Source: Actinokineospora baliensis
GTDB lineage: Bacteria > Actinomycetota > Actinomycetes > Mycobacteriales > Pseudonocardiaceae
Length of the DNA stretch: 64,000 nucleotides
Direction of reading: 5' to 3'
NCBI RefSeq assembly: GCF_016907695.1
Contig: NZ_JAFBCK010000001.1
Coordinates: 62,001-126,000 of the forward strand
The notes below the pieces were generated by a model that ran no database searches, was not told the DNA's origin, and saw only the letters and a list, made by a program, of their open reading frames with translations. Positions 46,101 to 58,100 of this stretch are shown one piece after another (within the stretch, counting starts at the first letter, position 1; the number at the start of each line of letters is the position of its first letter). A program made the position numbers and the translations under genes.

Positions 46101-49100
46101 CGGCCGGGACCCGGTCACCAGCTCGACCGCACCCGATGCCCAGTCGATGTGCTCCGAGGCCTTCTCGACGTGCAGCGTCGAGGGCAGCGTCTCGTGCCGC
46201 AGCGCCTGCACCAGCTTGATGATCCCCGCGACACCTGCGGCGGCCTGGGTGTGCCCGATGTTGGACTTGAGCGACCCCAACCACAACGGCCGATCGCGCT
46301 CCTGCCCGTAGGTGGCCAGTAGCGCCTGAGCCTCGATCGGGTCGCCCAGGACGGTTCCGGTGCCGTGCGCCTCCACAGCGTCCACATCAGACGGTTCCAG
46401 CCCGGCGGCGGCCAGAGCGGATCGGATGACCCGCTGCTGCGAAGGCCCGTTCGGCGCCGTCAGACCGTTCGACGCACCATCGGAGTTGACCGCCGATCCC
46501 CGCACGACGGCCAGGACCTCATGCCCCCGCTCGAGCGCGTCGGAGAGCCGTTCGACCAGCAGCACACCGACACCTTCGGACCAGCCGGTCCCGTCGGCGT
46601 CGGCTGAGAACGACTTGCACCGACCGTCGGCGGCCAGCCCGCCCTGCCGGGAGAACTCGGTGAACATCCCCGGTGTCGCCATCACCGCGACACCCCCGAC
46701 GAGCGCCATCGAGCACTCACCCGACCGCAGCGACCGCGCCGCCCAGTGCAGTGCCACCAACGAAGACGAGCACGCGGTGTCCACAGTGACCGCTGGACCT
46801 TCAAGGCCGAAGAAGTAGGCCAACCGGCCGGAGGCGACACTGGTAGCGACCCCGGTCATCTGGTGACCCTCGACCTCACTCGCCCGCACCGCCGCCCCGT
46901 ACAACGAAGCCGCAGCACCCACGAAGACACCCGCGTCTGTACCACGCAAAGACAACGGGTCGATCCCGGCGCGTTCGAAGACTTCCCAAGAAGCTTCGAG
47001 CAGGAGTCGTTGTTGGGGGTCCATGGCCAGTGCTTCGCGCGGCGAGATGCCGAACAGGGCGGCGTCGAACCGGCCCGCGCCCTCGACGAACCCGCCCCGG
47101 TTGGTGTCGCTGGTACCGGTCACCGGGTGCAGCAGTTCGTCGAGATCCCACCCGCGGTCGGCGGGGAACGGTCCGATCGCGTCCCCGCCCTCAGCGACCA
47201 GGCGCCACAGGTCGTCCGGGGACTCGATGCCACCGGGGAAGCGACAGCTCATGGCGACGATCGCGATCGGTTCGTCGACCGGCGCCCGCACCTCCGCCCG
47301 CTTGACAACGGTGGCGGCGTCCACGTGCGCGGCGAGTGCGGCTGGGGTCGGGTGGTCGAAGATGAGCGTCGCGGGCAACCGCTGACCGGTCGCGGACGTG
47401 AGCCGGTTGCGCAGTTCGACCGCGGTCAACGAGTCGAAACCGAGCTCGGAGAACGACTTCCCCGGGTCCACGGTGTCCACAGTGGCGTGCCCGAGCACAG
47501 CGGCAACCTCGGCCCGCACCAACTCCAGCGAGGTCTGAGCCCGGGTGACCCTCCTGGGTTTGGCCGGAGCGAGACCCCGGAGCAGAGCGGGCGCGTCGTC
47601 GCCTACCCGGCTGACGTCGAGAGCGGCGGCGACGGCATGCGCCTTGCCCGCCTGGATCGCCGCATCAAACAGCGCCAGTCCATCCACATCGGACAGTGGG
47701 GCGCCAAGCCTCGACGCCCTCGCACGCGCGACGTCGTCCAAGTGCGCACTCAGGTCCCCGACCCGCTCCCAGAGGCCCCACGCGATGGACACCGTCGGAA
47801 GTCCGCGCGCGGCCCGGTGGTGCGCCACAGCGTCGAGAACCGCGTTCGCCGCCGCGTAGTTCCCCTGGCCCGGCGTGCCGAGCGTCGCGGCGACCGAGGA
47901 GTACAACACCAGCAGCCAGTCCCCCGGCAGTTCAGCGAGGTGCAACGCGGCATCCGCCTTGGCAGCGACCGATCGCAGCCGGTTCTCGTCCAACGACTCG
48001 ACGAGACCGTCATCCGTGGTCCCCGCCGCGTGGATGACGGCCGCGAGATCGGGGATGCTCGCGATCAGGTCCGCGAGCGCGGTCCGGTCGGAGACGTCGC
48101 AGGTCACGTGCCGCACGCGGTCGCCGAGGTCGGGCCCGGTTCCACGCCTGCTCGCCAGCACAAGCCGTTCGACCCCGTACTCGGCGATCAAGTGACGGGC
48201 CAGGAGCGTGCCGAGTGCGCCAGATCCACCGGTGACGAGAACAGTCCCTTGTGGATTGATCGCCGGTGGCGGCGTCAGGACGTTCTTGCCGATGTGGCTG
48301 CCCTGAGCGACGAACCGGAGCGCGGCGGTCGCCTCACGCATGCCCCAAGCGCGGATCGGCGGCAACGTGAGGACGCCCGCAGCGAACAGGTCCAAGACCT
48401 CGGCCAGCATCTCGCCGAGGCGGTCCGGTCCGGCTTCCCAGAGGTCGAACGCGCGGTAGCCGGGGATACCGGAGCGCAGGTCGGCCTTGCCCATCTCGAT
48501 GAACCGGCCACCTCCGCCGAGCAACCCGGCTGACGCGTCGATGAACTTGCCCGCCAACGCGTTGAGGACGACGTCGACCGCGGGGAACTTGTCGGCGAAC
48601 CCGAGATCACGCGAGGAGGCGAGGTGGCTGTCGTCGAGCCCGGTCGCGGCCCACTTGGCCGGGCTCGCGGTGCCGAAGACCTCGGCGCCGAGGTGCTGCG
48701 CGATCTGCACGGCCGCGCCACCCACTCCGCCGGCGGCGGCATGGACCAGGACGCGTTCGCCTGCCGAGAGCCCGGCGAGGTCGACGAGCGCGTAGTAGGC
48801 GGTCAAGTACGCCATCGGAACGGCAGCGGCGTCGGCGAACGACCAGCCGTCCGGAATGGCCGCGAGCAGGCGCCGGTCGACGACCGCACTGGTCCCGAAC
48901 CCGCCGCTGAGCAGACCGAACACCCGGTCGCCGACGCGCAGGTCGGTCACACCGGCGCCGACCTCGGTGATCACGCCCGCACCCTCGGACCCCAACTCGG
49001 CGGCCTCGGGGTAGGTGCCGAGCGTGATCAGGACGTCGCGGAAGTTCACGCCGGTCGCCCGGAGGTCAACGCGGACCTCGCCGGGAGCCAGGTCGGTGCG

Positions 49101-52100
49101 CGGGACCTCGATGGCGCGCAAGTCAGCGAGGGTGGTGCCACCAGGCACGAGTCGCCACGACCCCTCCGGTGTCGTGATGCCCGGGCGACTGCGGACCAAT
49201 CGCGGCAGGTAGGCCTGTTCAGCCCGAACGGCGAGCTGGGGTTCGCCGGGGATGACGGCCGGGGAGCCGTCGACGAGCGCGAACCGGCCTGGGTGTTCGG
49301 ACTGCGCTGTGCGGACCAGACCCCAGATCGCGGCCTGGGCGGGGTCAACGATCCGATCACCCGCGGCCGCGACGACGGCGCCTTCCGTGACGACCGTGAG
49401 GGTTCCGGCGTCCTTGGTGAGCCAGTCCTGGATCGCGGTGAGCGCCTCTGCGGCGGTGGCGGGCCTGCTGACGTGGTCGGCCTGCGCGGTGGGGTGCTCG
49501 GTCGGCGTCCAGTCGACCTCGAACAGGGCGCCCGCGCGCGGGGTGGTGGTGGGCCGCAGGGTTAGCGACGTGATGGTGATGACCGGTGTGCCATCAGGGG
49601 TTTCGGCGTGGAGGCGGACGGTGTCGGGGCCGGTTGGGGTGATCCGCACGACGAGCCGGGATGCCTTGGTGGCGTGCAGGGTGACGCCGCCGAAGACGTA
49701 CGGGACCCTGGCCGCACCACCGGGTTCCGCCGCGGCGATCGCTTGCAGGGCCGCGTCGAGGAGCGCGGGGTGCAGGCCGAAACTGGCGGAATCGGTGATC
49801 GCGGCCTCGGCGTGGACCTCGTGGCGCAGGAACCAGGTCGAAGGCGCCGGGTGTTCGGTGACGCGGACCGAGGCGAGGCCCCGGAAGGTCGGGCCGTAGT
49901 CGAGTCCGGCTTCGGCGAGCGCCGGGTAGTGGTCGGTGAGATCGAGTTCGTCGGCGTCGACCGGGGTGATGGGTTCCGGCTCTGGGGTCGCCTCCGCTGT
50001 GAGGGCGGCGGAGGCGTTGTGGGTCCACGGGCCGTCATCGAGTCGCGAGTGGACGGTGACCGTGCTGTCGTCGAGGGTGAGCTGGAGCTCGGCGGGGGCG
50101 TCGATGACGAGCGGCGCGTGGAGGGCCAGCTCGTCGATCGCCTGACCGGTGCGCGACGCGGCGTGCAGGACCAGGTCGAGCAGGGCGGTACCGGGGACGA
50201 CGACCTTGCCGTGGACCTTGTGGTCGGCGAGCCAGGGGTGGGTGGTCGGGGAGATGACGCCGGTCAGGAGGGTGTGGCCGCCGGTCGCGGAGGTGACGGT
50301 CGCGGCGAGCAGCGGGTGCCCGGTGGGGCGTAGACCTGCGGGTTTGGCAGCGGTGACCTGCTGCCAGTAGCGCTCACCCTGGAAGGGGTAGGTAGGCAGG
50401 TCGGTGAGCCTGCCGCGCCACGGGGCGAGGACCGCTGCCCAGTCGGGGTTGGCTCCGCTGGTGAACGCGTGCGCCACCGCGGCCAAGGTCGACTCGACGT
50501 CGTCGCGGTCGCGCCGGAGCAGGGGGATACCGGCATCGACGAGCGCGGACAGCACCCCGTCCGGCCCCAACTCCAGGTACGCGACCCCTTCGACCGACGC
50601 GGCGGCCGCTGCGAACCTGACCGTCTCCCTGACCTGCCGCACCCAGTACTCGGCCGTGGCCGGGTCACCAGTTGAACTGTTCAACAAGAGGATTGTCGGA
50701 TTGTTGAACGATAGGCCCGCGATGGCTCGGCGGAACTCGTCCAGCATGGGGTCCATCAGACGGCTGTGGAACGCGTGAGAGACCGTCAACCGCTTGAAGC
50801 GCCTGTTTTGTTCAACAATTCTACGTTCGAACTGTTCAACAATTCTACAATCCCCGGATACTACAATTGAACGATCCGAGTTGACGGCCGCGAGATCGAG
50901 GCCATCGGGGAGTTCGATCTCGTCTTCGGCGGCTTCGACGGCGAGCATGGCACCGCCTGCGGGAAGCGCTTGCATGAGCCGGGCACGGGCCGCAACAAGG
51001 GTGCAGGCGTCGTCCAAGGAGAGGATCCCGGTGACGTGCGCGGCGGCCACCTCGCCGATGGAGTGGCCGATGAGCAGCTCGGGGTGGACGCCCCAGGACT
51101 CCAGCAGGCGGAACTGGGCCACCTGCAGTGCGAACAGCGCGACCTGGGCGTTACCAGTCTGATCGATGGCGTCGTCGTCGAACGGGAGACGTGCGTGTAG
51201 GTCGTCGAGCACGGAGGCGAACACCGGGAAGACCCGCAGGCCCTCCCCCATGTCTACGCGCTGCGAACCCTGACCGGTGAAGAGGTAGCCGAGTCGGGTC
51301 GGACGCGGCTCGGGCGCGGCCAAGACGCGTCCATTGAGGACAACAGCGCGGTGCGGCAACACCGCCCGGGTAGCCAGGGTGTGCGCGATGTCAGCAGGCT
51401 TGGCGTCGAACCGCTCCAGGAGATCCAGCTGAGCGGCCAGGGCTCGGGCGCTGTTCGCGGACACCGGCAGCGGCGGTTCCGGCAACACCTCGACGGTCGG
51501 CGTGGAAGGCACAGCGGAGATGTGGGCGTCACCAAGGATGACATGTGCGTTGGTGCCGCTGATGCCAAACGCGGAGACACCGGCACGGCGCGGCCTGCTC
51601 CCAGCGGGCCAGGGCCGGGCCGCGGAGAGCAGTTCAACGGCGCCGGTTGACCAGTCGACGTGCGTGGTCGGCGTACCCGCGTGCAGCGAAACGGGGAGGG
51701 TCTCGTGGCGCAGCGCCAAGACCGCCTTGATGACGCCCGCGGCGCCCGCCGCCGCCTGGGTGTGACCGATGTTCGACTTCACCGAACCCAGCCACAGGGG
51801 TTCGGCGCGGTCCCGGCCGTAGGTCGCGAGCAGCGCTTCCGCCTCGATGGGGTCGCCGAGGGTGGTGCCGGTGCCGTGCGCCTCCACAACGTCCACATCA
51901 GACGGAACCAGACCCGCTGAAGCGAGGGCGGCGCGGATGACGCGTTGCTGAGAGGGGCCGTTCGGCGCGGTCAGGCCGTTGGACGCGCCGTCGGAGTTCA
52001 CCGCGGAACCCTCGATCACGGCGAGCACCGGGTGGCCGTTGCGCTGGGCATCGGAGAGCCGCTCGACGAGCAGGACACCGATGCCCTCACCCCAGGCGGT

Positions 52101-55100
52101 TCCGTCGGCGTTGTCGGAGAACGGTTTGCACCGACCGTCGGCCGCGAGCCCGCGTTGCCTGCTGAACTCGACGAACGCCCCCGGTGTCGCCATGACCGTC
52201 ACACCCGCGGCGACCGCGAGTGCGCACTCACCCTGCCTCAGCGCCTGCGCGGCCAAGTGCAGAGCCACCAACGCCGATGAACACGCCGTGTCAACGGTCA
52301 GCGCGGGCCCTTCCAGCCCGAACGCGTACGAGACCCGACCCGACATCACACTCGCCGCGCCGCCGGTGGCCACATGCCCCTCAGGCACGTCGACGGCCAG
52401 GGTGAGCCTGGTGTAGTCCTGCCCGTTGGTCCCCGCGAAAACACCGGTCCTGCTGCCGCGCAGCGACTTCGGGTCGATGCCTGCGCGCTCGAAGACCTCC
52501 CAGGTCGTCTCCAGCAGGAGGCGCTGCTGGGGGTCCATCGCGATCGCCTCGCGGGGGGAGATCCCGAAGAGGTCGGCGTCGAACCGGGCGGGGTCGACCA
52601 GGAAAGCACCCCGGTCCACATAGGACGTACCCGGGTGGTCCGGGTCGGGGTTCACCAGCGAGGCCAGGTCCCAGCCCCGGTCAGCGGGGAACGGGCCGGA
52701 TACCTCGCGCTCGTCGACCAGGACTTTCCACAGGTCGTCGGGGGTGTCGATGCCGCCGGGGAACCGACATGCCATGGCGACGATCGCGATCGGGTCGTCG
52801 ACAGGCGCGACCGGCGTCTGATCCTCCACTGTGGAGTCACCGGCCAGGTGCTCGGCGAGCGCGGCCGGGGTCGGGTAGTCGAAGACGAGCCCGGCGGGCA
52901 GTGCCGTGCCCGTGGCTTCGGCGAGGCGATCGCGCAGCTCGACCGAGGTCAACGAGTCGAAGCCCAGGTCGGCGAAGGCGCGGTCAGCGGTGATGGCGTC
53001 GATCGACTCGTGCCCCAGGACCGCCGCCGCCTCGGCGCGGACCAGCAGGACCAGGTCCTTGCGGGGGCCGCTCGGCTTGGTCGACGGGGCGACGACCGGC
53101 GTCAGGTCGGCCAGCAGTGGGCTGCGGCGGGTGGCGGTGAAGGTCGCGGTGAAGCGCGGCCAGTCGACATCGGCGATGGTGACGGCGGTCGTGGGGTGGT
53201 CGAGCGCCTGGGCGAGCGCGAGCACGGCGTGGTCGGGGCTCATGGGGCGCAGGCCGCGGCGGCGGAGGTAATCCTCGGCTCCCCCGTCGCCGAGCATGCC
53301 GTCACCCGCCCACGGGCCCCACGCGATGGAGGTCACGGGGAGCCCGAGCGCGCGGCGGTGTTCGGCGAGGCCGTCGAGCGCGGCGTTCGCGGCCGAGTAA
53401 CCCGCTTGACCGCCCGCGCCCCAGGTCCCGGCGATGGAGGAGAACAGGACGAGGTGCGCGTCCGGGGCGAGCTCGTGCAGGGTGACCGCACCGGTGACCT
53501 TCGCGTGGGCGATCTCCGCGAGCTGCCGCGGGGTGGTGTCGGCCAGCGGGACGGCGTCGACGACCCCGGCGGTGTGGATGATCGCGTCGACCGGGTGCTC
53601 GGCTAGCAGGGCGGCCAGCGCGGCGCGGTCGGTGACATCGCAGGCCACGACCTCGGCGGGGAGCTCGTCGGCACCAGGCGCGTCCGGCCCCCTGCGGCTG
53701 GCGAGGACGATCTTGGCGACGCCGCGCTCCGCGAGCCAGCGGGTGACGTGGCCGCCGAGCGCGCCGGTGCCGCCGGTGACCAGCACCGACTTGGGGCGCC
53801 ACGGTTGCGCGTCGCCCAGCGGGGCGGGTCGCAGCCTGCGGGCGAAGGCACCATCGGGTCGGATCGCAACCTGGTCCTCATCGCCCGCCAAGACCGCGTG
53901 GAACCGGGCGGCGGACTCGTCGTCCAGGACGGCGGGCAGGTCGACGATGCCTCGCCAGTGCGGCAACTCCAGGGCGGCGACTCGGCCAAGACCCCAGGTC
54001 GCGGCGCCCTCGACGGTGGCGAGGGCATCCCTGGTGATCACCCAGACCGGCAGGCTGTGGCCCGCGGTGGGCAGGACGTCGTCCGGAGTCGCGGCGAGGC
54101 AGAGGATTCCTGTTGCCGCGGCGAGGTCCTCGGTCGTGGGGACGGCCGCGGAGATGTCGGCTGGAACGGGGCCGTCGGTCAGGACGTACCAGGTGGCAGC
54201 CGAGGTGGTCGTGGGTTCGGGGAGCTTGATCCACTCGGCCGCGTAGCGCCAGTTCTCGACCGCGGGGCGGCGTTCGGAGCCGAGCCAGAACCGCTTGCGC
54301 TGGAACGGGTACACCGGCAGGGCGATCCGGGTGCCGCCCCACGGTCCGATCATCGCCTGCCAGTCGACGGGGGTGCCGTGCGCGTGCAGGGTCGCCACTG
54401 CGCGGACCACGGCCTCCGGCTCCGACTGCCCGGACCGGAGCGCGGTGGCGAACACCCCGTCCCCGGTCTCGCGGACCAGGGCCGTCAGCACACCCTCGGG
54501 ACCCAACTCGAGGAACTTGGTCGCGCCCCGCTCCCGCGCCTCCCGGACCGCGTCAGCGAACCGGACCGTCTCGCGGACCTGCCGCACCCAGTACTCGGCC
54601 GTCGCCGGATCACCGGTTGAACTGTTCACCAAGGGGATTGTCGGATTGTTGAACGATAGACCCGCGATGGCCTGCCGGAACTCGTCGAGCATGGGGTCCA
54701 TCAGGCGGCTGTGGAACGCGTGCGACACGGTCAGCCGCTTGAACCGGCGATTTTGTTCAACAATCCTACGTTCGAACTGTTCAACAATCCCACAATCCCC
54801 GGATACCACAATCGAACGATCCGAGTTCACCGCCGCGAGGTCCAGGCCGTCCGGAAGATCGAGTTCGGCTTCGGCAGCCTCGATGGCCAGCATGGCGCCA
54901 CCCGTCGGGAGAGCCTGCATCAGCCGAGCCCGCGCGGAGACCAGGGTGCACGCGTCGTCCAGGGACAGGATCCCGGCGACGTGGGCGGCCGCGACCTCGC
55001 CGATGGAGTGACCGACCACGACGTCCGGCCGGATACCCCAGGACTCGACCAGGCGGAACAGGGCGACTTCGAGGGCGAACAGGGCGACCTGGGCGTTGCC

Positions 55101-58100
55101 GGTCTGGTCGATGGCGCCGTCGTCGAACGGGACGCGGGTGACGACCTCGTCGAACGCCGAGCCGAACACAGGGAACATCCGCAGGTCACGGCCCATGCCT
55201 GCACGCTGCGAACCCTGACCGGTGAACAGGAACGCGAGCCTGCCGGGCGTGGTGATCCCGGTGACCAGACCAGCAGCGGTCCCACCTTCGCTCAACGCGG
55301 CGAGCGCGGCACGGTCGAGCGCGACCGCCCGGTGGTCAAGCGTCGCCCGCGTGGTGGCGAGCGAATGCGCGAGGTCAACGGGGTCGGCGTCGACGCGCAG
55401 CAGGTCAGTGGCACGGGACCGCAGCGCCACCTCCCCGCGTGCCGAAAGCAGCAGTGGCACCACCGGCGCTTCCCGGCGGGACGAGTCCACAGCGGGGCGA
55501 ACGGGTGCCTGTTCGAGGACCGTGTGGGCGTTGGTGCCACTGATCCCGAACGACGACACGGCGGCGCGGCGCGGGCGGTCGCGGTCGGGCCACGGGAGGG
55601 TGTCGGTCAGCAGCCGAACGTCGCCAGCGCTCCAGTCCACATGCGACGACGGTTCGTCGACGTGCAGGGTCTTCGGGAGAACCCCGTTCCGCAGCGCCTG
55701 GACTGCCTTGATCACCCCGACGAGACCGGAGGCAGCCTGGGTGTGGCCGATGTTGGACTTCAGCGATCCCAGCCACAGCGGCTCGACCCGGTCCTGGCCG
55801 TAGGTGGCCAGCAACGCCTGAGCCTCGATCGGATCCCCCAACCGGGTTCCGGTTCCATGCCCCTCGACCAAGTCCACATCGGACGTCGTGAGTCCGGCAT
55901 CGGCGAGCGCGTCCCGGATGACCCGCTGCTGCGCTGGGCCGTTGGGTGCGGTGAGACCGTTCGAGGCACCGTCGGAGTTCACCGCACTGCCGCTGACCAC
56001 CGCCAGGACATCGTGCCCACGGGCGATGGCGTCCGATAACCGTTCCACGACAACGACCGCGACGCCCTCAGACCAGCCGGTCCCATCCGCGGCGTCGGCG
56101 AAGGCCTTGCACCGACCGTCGGCGGCTAGGCCGCCCTGCTTGGCGAACTCGATGAAGCCCGCCGGGCTGGGCATGACCGTCACGCCACCGACGATCGCGA
56201 ACTCGCACTCCCCGTGCCGCAGCGCCCGAGCGGCCAGGTGCAGCGCGACCAAGCCGCTGGAACACGCGGTGTCCACCGTCAGCGCGGGCCCTTGCAAGCC
56301 GAGCAGGTACGACACGCGCCCGGAGATGACGCTGGTCGCGGTACCGGTGATCAGGTGACCAGTACCTTCCGCGGTGTCCTGGCCGAACCCGTACCCGGAT
56401 CCAGACGCGCCGACGAACACGCCGCCCCGGCTACCGCGCACCGTGCCCGCGTCGATCCCGGCCCGTTCCACCGCTTCCCAGCTGGCTTCGAGCAGCACCC
56501 GCTGCTGCGGGTCCATCGCGGTCGCTTCGCGCGGCGAGATGCCGAACAGTTCCGCGTCGAACCCGGTCGCGTCGTGGACAAACCCGCCGACGAGCGGGTA
56601 GTCAGCGCCTGCGAGGTCCCAGCCGCGGTCAACGGGGAACCCTCCGATGCCATCCCGGCCCTCGACGACCATGTCCCACAGCTCATCCGGCGAGGTGACC
56701 CCACCGGGGAGTCGGCACGCCATGCCGACGATCACGATCGGGTCGTCATCGGACTTGCGTTCCACAGTGGATGATTCGACCGCACGGGGGATCAGCCGCG
56801 ACAGCAGGTGTTCAGCCAGATCAGCAGCTGTGGGGTGGTCGTAGGCCAAGGTCGACGGCAGGGGGAAACCGACCGCGGTCGACAGGCGGTTCCGCAGGTC
56901 CACAGCCGTGAGCGAGTCGAAGCCCAGTTCCGCGAACGTCACCGACGGGTCTACGGCGTCGCGATAGCCGAGAACTGTTCCCACAGCGCTTGTGACCAGA
57001 TCCAGTGCCGCCCGCTCGCGGTCCATAGTGGACAACGCGCGCAGGTGTGCGGCGAAGCCGTTCTCCTCGGGTGTCTCGGGCACGAGGGCGAAGGCACTGA
57101 GCAGCGGGCTGGGCCGCGCGGCGGTGAAGGTGTCGAGGAAACGGGGCCAGTCGAGGTCCGCAACTGTCTGCGTGGGCAGGCCGCTGGCGATGGCCGCGTC
57201 GAGGGCGGCCAGCGCTTGGGCAGGACGCAGGGGGCGCAGGCCACGGCTGATCAGGTAGTCGGAAGCGGCACCAGCGGCCATGCCGGCATCGGCCCAGGGC
57301 CCCCAAGCGATCGAGGTGGTCGGGAGGCCAAGGCCAGCACGGTGTTCCGCGAGTGCGTCGAGTTCCGCGTTCGCGGCGGCGTAGGCGGCTTGTCCACCGC
57401 TACCCCAAACCCCCGCGATGGAGGAGAACAGCACAAGGTGCGCGTCAGGTACCAGCTCGTGCAACAACCAGGCGGCATCGGCCTTGGGCCGCAACACCTC
57501 CGCGAGCCGCTCGGAGGTCAACTCGCCGAAGGGAGCGTCCTCGCCGATACCCGCCGCATGGACGACGGCCGTCACGGGGTGCACGGCGAGCAAGGCCGCC
57601 AATGACTCGCGATCAGCGACGTCGCAGGCCACGACCTCGGCGGGCAGGTCGACGGCTCCGGGCGCACCTGGCCCCTGGCGGCTGGCCACGACCACGCGGA
57701 CCCCCCGGGCGGCCAGATGGCGGACGACCTGAGCGCCGAGCGCACCAGTTCCACCGGTGACCAGGACAGTCCCTTCTGGACGCCACGGGACAGGTGGTAC
57801 GGGATCGGCTTTGGTCAGCCGCCGGGCAAAAGCGCCGTCTGAGCGAATGGACACCTGGTCCTCGGGACCGCCGAGCACACCCACGAGCCGCCGGATGGCC
57901 TGGCCATCCGGGGTGTCGGGCAACTCGACGAGCCCACCCCACGTCGTTGGTGACTCCAGCGCGGCGACCCGGCCGAGTCCCCAGACCTGTGCGGTGGTCC
58001 GGGTCGCGCCGCGCGTGATCACCCAGCGCGGGACCGCGGTGTCGTGGACGAGGTCAACCGGGTCGGTCGGCTCGATGAGCACGCCGGTCGCCGCGCCGGG

